Below are positions 47,335-58,086 of a stretch of DNA of 64,000 nucleotides, in pieces. The stretch is taken from the NCBI GenBank assembly GCA_028023455.1, contig JAQFVV010006231.1:8384036-8448035 (forward strand). The letters run 5' to 3'. Made by a program: the position numbers and the translations under genes. Below the pieces are notes generated by a model. It was not told the DNA's origin. It made no database searches and was given only the letters and a program-made list of their open reading frames with translations. The stretch comes from Epiperipatus broadwayi (taxonomy: Eukaryota > Onychophora > Udeonychophora > Euonychophora > Peripatidae). The stretch's first letter is position 1. Each line of letters starts with the position of its first letter.

Positions 47335-49586
47335 TGTAACGAGCACAGACGTTCGTTACATTGTTTTTTTATATATAATTATTAAACAAGTTAAAATAAA
47401 AAGTTCGCATTTAAAAACTTTCTTTAAAAATTAAAAATTGAAATTAAAATATCGTCTTAAACTCTTATATATTAAGTCGCACAGATAATAAAAATTATTA
47501 AAATAAAATTTTTATTAAAGAAAAAGGTATTTTTAAAACTAAATTTTAAAAAGATTTGGAGATAAAATTATATCTCTAAATCTGTCTTTAAATATATTTT
47601 TGATTTGGAAAACAGGGTAATTAATTAGAAATGGAAATGATTGTTAATTAGTTAAATGTAAACCAGCCTTCGGCATTTAAATGTAAAAACACCTGTCAGA
47701 TAAGAAAACAATAAAAACTGTTAGCAAATAAGAAGAAATCCCTATGGAATCGGACCGCAGCGAAAGGATCATCTCATCGATGACGTAATGTAAATTCAAT
47801 CCTTCACATTAATATAAAAGGAAAATTTTGGAAATTATTAATCAGTGACTAGTGACTGGAAATTGATTGATTATTGACGATGTAACAGCTAGGTGTTAGC
47901 GCTGGGGGGATTGAAAAAGACGCACAGCTTCAATCCCTTCAGTTCTGCTAAGAAAGAGAAAAAAAAATGGGCCATCGTTTATACAATGAGGACCAACTAC
48001 ACGAAAAACAAAATCTCCAAAGGATAAATAAATAAATCAACCGGATACTAATCTTCGGACGACGTGGGAATTCACGTTTAAACGGCCAGGAATATAATAG
48101 GATGAACTATTTCAATAACCGTAAGAACTTTAAAATTTATGAACAGTAAATTAAAAACTTTTCATATTTAAAATGATTTTAATATTATTCTATCTGACCA
48201 ACAATATTTATTAATTGGTTATAATTTTATTTAATGTATTTAATTTGTAAAATCATTTCCATTTATTTATTTAATTTTGTTCTTTAAGTTGTTATGATTT
48301 CTGTTTTCCGTTAAATAAATTATAAAAAAAATGTTAAACTTGAGTCGGGCGTGAATGGCTGTATCGATTTGTAAAGATAATTAAGGGAGGGTAATCTTGG
48401 GTTGTTCATTTCGTGGTTGAATTGGTTCAATGGATTGGATATATTTATGTAATTAGTAGGTGTAAGCATGAGATCCGCTACGGGCAGGATTATAAAATAC
48501 GCCACACACCCTCTGTTTGCCTATGGATGGGTTTGTAAGTCGGCAGAAGACCGCAGCCCATTCCTATGGAGTTTTTAGTTTATTGATCTACTTGCCCACA
48601 GATGTCACATTCCTGTGGGTGGAGAGTCAATGTCGTTTTTCTTTCTTCATATTGTTCAGATGTACATTCCTGACAATATAATTGTGTTGTCGTATCATGC
48701 TACATTGAATACATGAATGTATCAGATGGATTGGCGCCGGTTGATTGCGAAATGTGTTGCCTAGGGTTAAATAGGGATAGAATATTTTATTTTCGAATGC
48801 AAATCTATATAGTATATTCAGGCTCGATCCTATAAAACTATTAAATTTAAGTTGTTTATAGACGCTTGCATAGATTGGCTATCGGTTAAATATGTTTGCG
48901 TTTTCATATTTGATCAAAATATATAGACATTCGACAAATACTGATACCTTACGGTGAGTATCTAAAAGGTATTTATTCGGATGTCTTTTAAGTTATTGGT
49001 GACGATGCAGGTATCTTACGATGAATACTAGAGGGTTTCTTATATTTCCCTCTGCAATTGTCAGTAATCAATAACTTTGTATTTTGATCGTTTATGTTTA
49101 CTTTGAAATGTTTTTGACCGTTGAAATCTATGTAACCGATCTATAGCAACATATTAAACAGGTTAATATAATCCCATCTGTGCGAACTTGATTAAAAATG
49201 TAAATTTATAATATAATAGTAATGCAATGTAAATTAAAGTAAAATCAAAGTAAAAAAAAATAATGTTAAATGTTAAATTAAATGTAAATCACTAAAGTAA
49301 TTTTAAACCTTATATATATGTGCATAAATAAATGTTTGTATGTGAATTACTGGCAGTGGCTTACTTTATTCTTTTATATCCTAGTAAATGATATTATTAA
49401 ATCTCTGCTATTCCACTGAGCTAGTGACATGGGCTAACGACCGGAATCAAAATTTAAAAAAAAAAAAAAATTTTTTTTTTTTTGACTTACGTATCTGCCT
49501 ACTTTATAAATTTTTCTAGGTTCAAATGCCTAGATGGCGCCCCGTAGTGCAGTTTACGTTAAGTCGTTTTTCTCCGTATCGTTACA
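47335..49586 (+). repeat. 3' LTR of element B
   Basis: 2252 bp, TGTAACGA...ATCGTTACA. It begins with a perfect 8-bp inverted repeat (TGTAACGA at 47,335 and TCGTTACA ending at 47,360). Differences from the 5' LTR are scattered substitutions and 1-4 bp length changes in simple tracts. Confidence 0.93.
47813..47849 (+). promoter_or_regulatory. Core promoter copy in the 3' LTR of element B
   Basis: TATAAAAGG at 47,813 and TCAGT with A at 47,844, spaced 31 bp as in the 5' LTR. It could drive transcription into DNA to the right of 49,586. Confidence 0.55.
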
Positions 49587-50747
49587 ATATATTATATTTG
49601 AATTAATTTATGCTTATACATATGTAGTTGTGTGTATGAAATAATATGATTTTATTTTAAATTTATCAAATATATGACATTGATTAATTTTTTTTATTGT
49701 AAATACAATCAATAAGTTAATTTTTATGCAAATATATGAGTGTGCATAAATGAAGTAGCCGGTACACGTAAATGCGCAGAACATCATAGGATCTAGCCCT
49801 TTGTATGGGAAGAGTAACGAAGTAGTACACCCGCAGATCATTGGTTTTCAAGTAACTTATGAAATAAAATTTATTTCTTAATAAATAAATAAAAGTATTA
49901 TTTTATTTTTCATTGAAACATTTAACTTTTTAGATTCAGTTATCTGTAATTACTTATTAATGTTTTATAAAATATATATGTATATAACCATATATCTCTG
50001 TGTAAATCAAAGAAAAGAGAACGGATTTTCATTTATATCTAGATATTGAATTCTTTAATATGTAATTTTGTGTTTGGTTTTATTTACTTTATTTAATATT
50101 AATAAATTGAATATTAATTTGAGTCAACATTTGGTGTTTACTTTATCTGCTCATCTCATTCCACAGTAAATATAAGTTATTAATTTTGTTTTGTCTGTTT
50201 TTTTTATTCTATATGCCACTTACTTTGAGAGTTTAAGAGTACTGAGGTTGAACCTGGAATATGCTGCAGGAAACTTTAGGTGGATGCCTCTATCAGAATC
50301 CTTTTTAAAAGCATTCTTTCTCTGAAAATGGTACATAAAGTTCATGTGATTCAGGCTTTGCAATAATGCTTTATTAATGGCAAGTTATACTAATTCTTGT
50401 AGGGATTAATAACAAAAGGTGATAAAGAAATATAATTAATGATTATTAGGTTGATCTTTTAAATAATATAGATTTTATTATTGGTGGGACTATTTATTTA
50501 ATTGGCTTGAAATAATATCATATATGGATTATGGATATATCATTAAATTGACTTGTGCTCTACATATAAAGTCTATAGTAGTTAATTTAAATAACTAAAT
50601 TAAATGTAGAATTCACTGTATAGAAATTTATTGGCACCCCATATAGGTCTTGAATCAGCTGTGTAGGACTATATAGGAGATGTAGAGAATGAATGGGGTA
50701 GATTCATACATACTTAAGCATGCATATGTAATGAACAAACTGTGGTT
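49587..50747. other. AT-rich non-coding stretch
   Basis: No gene recognised. The part 50,230-50,400 is more complex in composition but has no supportable frame. Confidence 0.55.
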
Positions 50748-51160
50748 ATAACAAATTAAACTGATATCAATTCAAAGTGCCATTTATACATTTTTTTATA
50801 ATATTTTATCCATTGCAACATTGTTGAAAAATTTGAACTTACAACCATGAGGAGAGAAAAAAAACAATCTCACATCAAATACAGCAACTTCATTTTGTCA
50901 TAAGTATGTTTAGTATAATCTGTTTTTTGTTAAAGTTTGAATCTTTTAATTTTAATAAAGTTCATTTTATGGAGATTCATACAAACACACATATAAAGTA
51001 AAATTATATAATCTTATTTTTCTAAAAAAATCTTGTACAATCAAGTCAATATTAATTATCTAATAAACACAGCAGTTATTTAAATAATATAACAAATTGA
51101 AGTGATATCAAGTCTTTAAAGTGCCATCTACAACTTTTTTGATATATTTTATTCATTTAC
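50748..51160 (+). repeat. Diverged direct repeat, two copies about 340 bp apart
   Basis: ATAACAAATTAAACTGATATC..AAAGTGCCATTTATAC..TTTTATAATATTTTATCCATT at 50,748-50,815 recurs at 51,089-51,157 with about 20% changes. The intervening DNA is AT-rich with no ORF. It is an old tandem duplication or two copies of one repeat. Confidence 0.55.
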
Positions 51161-51437
51161 TTGATGCAGTTAAATACATTAATTAAAAATTGTTTTTTAT
51201 TTTTTATATTAAATTTGCTTTCTCTAATTTCAGTTATAACATAAAGGTTAACAAACATTATAGAGAATATATTATTTTCAAACCAATAATTTTTTATCAC
51301 ATTCATTGATTACTTTTATAAAATAGATCTCCATTAATTTAGTAAATTATATAATCATTTTCCATTGTAACACATAAACATACTTAAAATTTTCATTCTG
51401 CACATATTTTAAAACAAATGAATTAAAATATCTAAAG

Positions 51438-51512
51438 ATCCAAGATGTATTTTATATTGAACTAGCATTCTTCAGTAGGCTGATATCACAATGTCTTACA
51501 AATAATTTTATC
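51438..51512 (-). repeat. Core fragment of the hairpin MITE family
   Basis: CCAAGATGTATTTTATATTGAACTAGCATTCTTCAGTAGG..GATATCACAATGTCTTACA matches the core seen at 62,505-62,565 and, inverted, at 13,900-13,960. No ends are visible. Confidence 0.5.
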
Positions 51513-52257
51513 ATTTGCACAATATTTATCAATATCAAATTATTACAATGTTATTTGCAAATGTCAAAATTTCTGTACTCACGTTCTTTATACTATCCTC
51601 TTTAAATAAATATATGCATGCTTATATATATATTAAAAATAACTATTTATTTTCATGTTTTGTTTCTCAGAATAGCAATTATTAAACATGTTAAGGGATT
51701 AGCATTTATTAAATTATACTATAATAAATTCCAAAGATTTTTAAATAATAAAAATATAAATAATCAATATTTGTTAAAAGTAGTTATAAAAGAGGGGGAA
51801 AAGATATAAAAAATAATTAATTAAAATAAATAATTTTTATTTTCTCTCTCTCTCTCTTCAGTAATTTTATTTATCTATTGAATTATGATTTTAGTAAAAG
51901 ATAAGAGAGATAAAATTAAGATATTAACATTTTGTTAAAAGAGTGCTGTTTTTAAATAACTAAAATTGATTTTTTTCTCTCTCTATCTCTCTAAGGAAAT
52001 GAAAAACCTTTTTCAAAATTAAAGAATTATACTGTTTCTAGTAGTTAACAAGAAAAATAACTGTAGAGAAAGTAAAATTGAAAATTTTAATTTAAAAAAG
52101 AGAAAAATAATATTTTGTAAAAAGAGAATCAATTGATCCAGGCTTAATGTTGTCATGTCTGAGGCAGTCTATGATTGAATTATTAACAAGTATTCAAAAA
52201 AATAAAATAGTAATGGTAAATGCAGTAGACTTCAGTTTCTAGTCTGTCTCAGTCTTA
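51513..52257. other. AT-rich stretch with CT microsatellites
   Basis: Short (CT)n tracts at 51,844-51,858 and 51,977-51,993. No gene. Confidence 0.6.
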
Positions 52258-52424
52258 TTTCAACTGTTGAGAAGATAACAGCAGTATCAGAATTGGTTCA
52301 GCCGTTGAAAAGAAAGCAGCAGTAAGAGCAGATATAGTCCAGTTATTGAGAAGAGTATATCTGTAACAGTTGTGATCTAATTGTTGATGAGAGAACAGCA
52401 GTAACAGCTCAGCTCTTGAGAGTT
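52258..52424 (+). repeat. Degenerate minisatellite, about 40-bp unit
   Basis: A unit of the form TTCAGCTGTTGAGAAGA.AACAGCAGTAACAG.. recurs starting near 52,258, 52,298, 52,339, 52,379 and, partly, 52,410. Copies differ in length (30-41 bp) and by many substitutions. No frame stays open across it. Confidence 0.65.
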
Positions 52425-53620
52425 TTCAAAAATAATCCTAGAGAAAACTATGTGTTAAGCTTTAGCTAAAAGTCGAGCATCACCAATTCAACATATGACC
52501 TGGTTCACTAAAAGAAAATGTAAAAGAACAATTCTCCTGGAAGCAATTTTCAACAAACCTTATGTGTCCATCCAAAATCATGATTATCTCATCTTATGAT
52601 AACCTGATCTGGAAATCTGCAAATCTTGAAATTATTATCATAATGGATAAATTCAATTTATGTTAGCCTATCCTAAAATTTTCTATTATAATTTTGAATT
52701 TAACATTTGAAGGTACAAAAAAGAAGTTAAGGGAATAATTCTTAATGGAAATAATGGATAAATTTATCTTGTGCTAACTTAACCTAGAAATTATTATAAT
52801 TTTAAACTGAACATTTAAAAAAACAAGAATAAAACACTGACCTGATAAAAATGAAAAATTATAGTTACAAAAAAACAAAGAGAATACAATTCATGGTGAT
52901 AAAGTATTGCAGTACGCACATCTACATTTATAAATAATTTTTAATATAATTTTTTAATATAAGAATTGATAGCAATAAATAATTTTTATATAACTTTTGT
53001 TAAAATATTTTTTTAATTTTATTTTTCCTTTTCAAAATGGAAAAGAGTATGTGATCTTCTCATTTTTATTAAAAAGGGAAAATGTTTTTAAATTTTTTAT
53101 ATTTTATTGCGAAATGTTTTCAGATTTAATCATTGTAATAAGAAAACAATTCATTTAAAGTGAACATTAATTAAGTAATAAGAATCAACAGAAATAATCT
53201 TGTTTGTTATATGAAATAAGATTTTTGTATGGAATGCATTAAATGTGGATTTGCATATCATCATACTTTTCTAGGTTTTTTTTATTTATTAGTTAATTTT
53301 ATTAAACTATTTTTTGCATCTGTTGATGCCTTATTTCTCCAGCTATCAGTTCTATGAATGAGCATTGTGTATGCTTGATTTCATCATAGTATTATGCTTT
53401 AAGATATTTGTAAATTATCCTAATAAAACTATTTAAGGCAAAATGTAATAAACTTATTCCATTTGTTTTTTCTCTGTTGACAGTCCCTAGAGTCCTTGTG
53501 ATCCTGAGCTAGTTCATGAGTAATAGTGATTAATTTATGTTAATATTGAGGTATATGTTTATGTTAGACTTCCGTATAGTTCACTAGAAGGGGCAATGGT
53601 AAAGATCACCTTAAAAGTCT
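52425..53620. other. AT-rich non-coding stretch
   Basis: No gene recognised. Confidence 0.55.
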
Positions 53621-53659
53621 ATTCACTTTATTTATACAAATTGCATATTAATTTATAGA

Positions 53660-53740
53660 TGGCCCATACCCTGGATTGCACCATTTGGTCAGAGCACTGA
53701 TGATGATCAGCATATATCAGAATCCCAGCACTTTTTTATT
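53660..53740 (+). repeat. Dispersed repeat fragment
   Basis: CACTGATGATGATCAGCATAT then AATCCCAGCA is collinear with 5294-5340. The preceding CCCTGGATTGCACCATTTGGTCAGAGCA has a weak tRNA-like look. Family unknown. Confidence 0.4.
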
Positions 53741-53900
53741 ATGATAAATATTTTAGCACTCATATGTTTGTGAGCAATTGTAATATGGTTTATTGCTTTT
53801 GTGGTATTGCCCTAAATATCATATCAAATATTGTTTATTCATAACCTGATAGCAATTGTTTTCTCTTAATTATACATACATTAAATTTAATATATATATA

Positions 53901-56343
53901 TATGAAAAACACAAACAAGTTATAAATCACGTAACTTGCTATCGCTTGCATTTATGATCAATAAATGGAGCTTTACCAAAAACCTCCGTACAAGCATATT
54001 TTATTTACATAAACATCAAAAAAGTCAGAATTCACTATCTGTTTTGTTAGCTCCACCTTCAGATCAGCTGATTTCAAGCTAATTTGCTATCATCAGTGAA
54101 GTGTAGGGGCCAGAAACTAGATCTAAACACTAACTCCAAGTGTCTATGCAACAAGTTCCTATCAGTTTGCAAGCATGAATTTTTCAAACACATTATGTCT
54201 TTAAACCCAGCCTAACAAGCCAGATAGCTACATGGGTTTGATATCAGTTCAGTTTCACCACATAGTCAAAGCCTCTGCAATATATATCATTGCAAAAACC
54301 TTTATGAAAAACAAAAACAAGTTATAAATCATGTAACTTGCTATCGCTTGCATTTATGATCAATAGATAGAGCTTTACCAAAACCTCCATGCATATTTTG
54401 TTTACATAAACATCAAAAGAGTCAGAATTCCTATCACTTTCATTAGCTCCACCTTCAGATCAGCTGATTTCAAGCTAATTTGCTATCATCAGTGAAGGGT
54501 AGGGGCCAAAAACTAAATCTAAACACTAACTCCAAGCGTTTATGCGACAAGTTCCTATCAGTTTGCAAGCATGAATTTTTCAGACACGTAATGTCTTTAA
54601 ACCTAGCATAACAAGCCAGGTAGCTACATGGGTCTGATATCAGTTCAGTTTCAAAAAGCCTCTGCAATATATATCATTGCAAAAACCTTCAAAGGGATAT
54701 TTATGAAAAACAAAAACAAGTTATAAATCACGTCACTTGCTATGATTTATGATCAATAGATGGAGCTTTACCAAAACCTCCGTACAAGCATATTTTGTTT
54801 ACATAAATGTTAAAAGAGTCAGAATTCACTATCTATTTTATTAGTACCACCTTCAGATCAGCTGATTTCAAGATAATTTGCTATCATCAGTGAAGGGTAG
54901 GGGCCAGAAACTAGATCTAAACACTAACTCCAAGCATTTATGCAACAAGTTCCTATCAGTTTGCAAACATGAATTTTTCAGGCAAGTAAGGTTTTCAAAC
55001 CTAGCCTAACAAGCCAGTAGCTAAATATGTTCAGTTCATTTTCACCACATATTCAAAGCCTCTGCAATATATATCATTGCAAAAACCTTCAAAGGTACAT
55101 TTATGAAAAACAAAAACAAGTTATAAATCACATAACTTGCTATCACTTGCATTTATGATCAATAGATGGAGCTTTACCAAAACCTCTGTTCAAGTGTATT
55201 TTGTTTACATAAACATCAAAAGAGTCAGAATTCACTATTTCTTTTGCTAGCTCCACCTTCAGATCAGCTGATTTCAAGCTAATTTGCTATTATCAGTGAA
55301 GAGTAGGGTCCAGAAATTAGATATAAACACTAACTTTGTGTTTATGCAACAAGTTCCTATCAGTTTGCAAGCAGGAATTTTTCAGACATGTAATGTCTTT
55401 AAACCCAGCCTAACAAGCCAGATAGCTACATGGGTCTGATATCAGTTCAGTTTCACCACATATATCATTGCCAAAACCTTCAAAGGTACATTTATGAAAA
55501 ACAAAAACAAGTTATAAATCACGTAACTTACTATCACTTGCATTTATTTATAACTTGTTTTTGTTTTTCATAAATGTACCTTTGAAGGTTTTTGCAATGA
55601 TATATATTGCAGAGGCTTTGACTATGTGGTGAAACTGAACTGATATCAGACCCATGTAGCTATCTGGATTGTTAGGCTGGGTTTGAAGACATTACATGTC
55701 TGAAAAATTTATGCTTGCAAACTGATAGGAACTTGCATAAATGCTTGGAGTTAATGTTTAGATCTAGTTGTGGCCCCTACTCTTCACTGATGATAGCAAA
55801 TTAGCTTGAAATCAGCTGATCTGAACATGGAGCTAATGAAAGAGATAGTGAATTCTGACTCTTTTGATGTTTATGTAAACAAAATACGCTTGTACGGAGG
55901 TTTTGGTAAAGCTCCATCTATTGATCATAAATGCAAGTGATAGCAAGTTACGTAATTTATAACTTCTTTTTGTTTTTCATAAATGTACCTTTGAAGGTTT
56001 TATCAATGATATATATTGCAGAGGCTTTGACTGTGTGATGAAACTGAACTGATATCAGACCCATGTAGCTATCTGGCTTGTTAGGCTGGGTTTAAAGACA
56101 TTACATGTCTGAAAAATTCCTGCTTGCAAACTGATAGGAACTTGTTGCATAAACGCTTGGAGTTAGTGTTTATATCTAGTTTCTGGCCCCTACCCTTCAC
56201 TGATGATAGCAAATTGTCATGAAATCAGCTGATCTGAACATGGAGTTAATGAAAGAGATAGTGAATTCTGAGTCTTTTGACGATTATGTAAATAAAATAC
56301 GCTTGTACGGAGGTTTTGGTAAAGCTCCATCTATTGATCATAT
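53901..56343. repeat. Array of about 400-bp units, direct then inverted
   Basis: Forward units start at 53,901, 54,303, 54,702 and 55,102 (TATGAAAAACA.AAACAAG...), spaced 402, 399 and 400 bp, and a fifth starts at 55,493 but stops near 55,548. There the orientation flips. A short inverted piece (55,549-55,572) is followed by a full inverted unit (about 55,573-55,981) and another (about 55,982-56,343) that breaks at GATCATA. Landmarks in each unit are CAGATCAGCTGATTTCAAGC, CTATCATCAGTGAAG, TAGGGGCCAGAAACTAGATC and CCTAACAAGCC. Units differ by a few percent plus small deletions. The minus-strand 65-codon frame in unit 2 is chance. It could be a satellite nucleus or a fold-back locus. Confidence 0.93.
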
Positions 56344-56369
56344 ATATAAGTCAATATATATATAAGTCA

Positions 56370-57190
56370 ATATTAACTATTAATGCTAGAATATTTTAAT
56401 TGATAACTGTATTCACAAATGCAAAGTCTGAATAATACAGCACCTGTAAAAGTTGACTTCTTATCTATTAAGCTGCACATTGATAAGTATGTTGATATTC
56501 AGGTTATTATAAACATGAAACGTATTTCACATTCAATATACAAAACACAATTAATAAATAATTAATTTACATTTTCAAAAAAACTCCAAATATAAAAATA
56601 AAAGAATAAATTAATGATTTCATAGCATTAGTTGAAATTCAAATATAACAAATCAATATAAAACAATACTAGAATTTTTCACAGCATTACCTGTAGTTTG
56701 AATATCAATATATTTATAAACTTGTGGTTTAATAGGTAAGAAGTTATTTTTTACTTATGCTCCTTTATTCAAACTTTGTGTTTGTAAATACAGATACTGC
56801 TGTTAAAATATTTTAGCATTGCTTTGTATTGATTTAATATATTTGAATTTCAAACAGTGGTATGCAATTACTGATTTATTATTTTGCAGTTGGATATGGA
56901 GTATTTTCAAAGTTATATTTTATATACAAAATATGAAATATGTTTATTGGTTAGTTTTTAAGATTTTAATTTATTTAAATTTGTGCTTTGTATTTACAGT
57001 AGTCTGAATATTAATATACTTATCAACTTGCAGATTAATAGGTAAGAGATTACATTTTACATGCATTGTTTTATTCAAATATTATGTTTGTAAATATAAA
57101 TAGCACTGTCGATTCTAGCAATGGTTTGTATTAATTTACTATATTCTAATTTCCACTAGTAATAGGCAATAATTTATACATATAGTAGTG
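56370..57190. repeat. Inverted and direct repeat cluster
   Basis: A segment with AACTTGYRG.TTAATAGGTAAGA, TTATTCAAA.TTTGTGTTTGTAAATACAG and TTGTATTGATTTA..ATATTTGAATTTC occurs at about 56,695-56,865 and again at 57,005-57,180 in direct orientation. The reverse complement is found at about 56,380-56,510 (outer part) and 56,620-56,692 (inner part). The copies differ by roughly 15-25%. Non-coding; probably an old MITE family. Confidence 0.6.
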
Positions 57191-57217
57191 ATATGTTTTT
57201 GCAAATAATGCTTTAGA

Positions 57218-58086
57218 GCCACAGGAAATGTTGCAGAAGTTATCAGGTAAAAGTATGAAAGTAGGACTAAGGATAAATGTTAAAAAGACTAAAATATTGT
57301 TTAACCTTTTCTCAAAATATGAAAATAAAAATTATGATGAGTTAGAAGAAGTTAATAATTACAAATACCTTGGTCAGATTATTAATACAGATGGAAACAT
57401 AAGGGATGAAATTAATCATAGAATTAAATTTGGTTAGAATGCTTTTGGTAGAAATAACTTGATACTAAAAGGAAATATGCCTATGTGCTTGAAAAGGAAG
57501 GCTTTTAATAAATGTGTTTAACAGTTCTTACTTATGGATATGAGACTTGGACATTTAATAGAAGAGCAATACAGAGACTTCAGATCACTCCAAGAAGTAT
57601 GGAGAGATGCATGTTGGGAGTAACAAGAAGAGATCGAAAATGCAATATATGGGTAAGAGAACAAATGGGTGTTACTATATTTATGGATATGAGACTTGGA
57701 CATTTAATAAAAGAGCAATACAGAGACTTCAGAGCACTCAAAGAAGTATGGAGAGATGCATGTTGGGAGTAACAAGAAGAGATCGAAAATGCAATATATG
57801 GGTAAGAGAACAAATGGGGGTTACTGACCTCATAAAAGACTGAAGTGGAATTGGGCTGGACATATTTCTAGAAGAGATGATAATAGATCGACAATTGAAA
57901 TCTTAAACTGGATTTCAAGAGATTGTAAAAGACCCAGAAAGAGATCACATGTGAGATAGATGGGTGAAATAAGAAAGTGTGCAGGGGTGATGTGGAGAAG
58001 AAAAGCTTAAGATCAGAGAAGATGGATTGAACTTGGAGAGACCTTCATCTTGCAGTGGATTGATAATGGTTGATGGTGATGATGAT
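57218..58086 (+). pseudogene. 5'-truncated RTE-type LINE, reverse transcriptase tail
   Basis: This is the C-terminal part of a non-LTR retrotransposon ORF of the endonuclease-reverse transcriptase type that is common in invertebrates. In order it shows MKVGLRINVKKTK (57,258), a YLGQIINTDG motif (57,369), AFGR..LILKGNMPMCLKRK (57,440), LTYGYETWTF (57,528), RSMERCMLGVTRRDRK (57,594), LKWNWAGHISRRDDN (57,841) and CAGVMWRR (57,979). Stops (for example a Trp codon changed to TAG at 57,435) and frameshifts break it. A 148-bp internal tandem duplication (57,534-57,681 and 57,682-57,829) also shifts the frame. It ends near GATGGTGATGATGAT, a simple-repeat 3' tail usual in the RTE group. 5' truncation is the normal result of incomplete target-primed reverse transcription. 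Confidence 0.9.
57534..57829 (+). repeat. 148-bp tandem duplication inside the LINE
   Basis: Two units with about five differences, both encoding the YGYETW to VTRRDRK..WVREQMGVT segment. The length is not a multiple of three. Confidence 0.93.

Larger units (their letters stand above)
43771..49586 (+). mobile_element. LTR retrotransposon B, non-coding, non-autonomous
   Basis: This 5816-bp element has two 2252-bp LTRs (43,771-46,022 and 47,335-49,586) around only 1312 bp of internal DNA. The LTRs differ at fewer than about two dozen places by eye, so the insertion is young. A tRNA-Lys-like primer site follows the 5' LTR. No gag or pol can be read inside. The flanking ATAT on both sides fits a 4-bp target duplication, although the left flank is a TA repeat. 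Long LTRs with a short non-coding middle are the pattern of LARD/TRIM-like elements, which are mobilised by proteins of autonomous relatives. Confidence 0.92.

Noticed and set aside
53901-56343. Reading the 400-bp array as a CRISPR array or tandem gene family
   Set aside because: Units are far too long for CRISPR, lack the repeat/spacer pattern, and have no conserved open frame.
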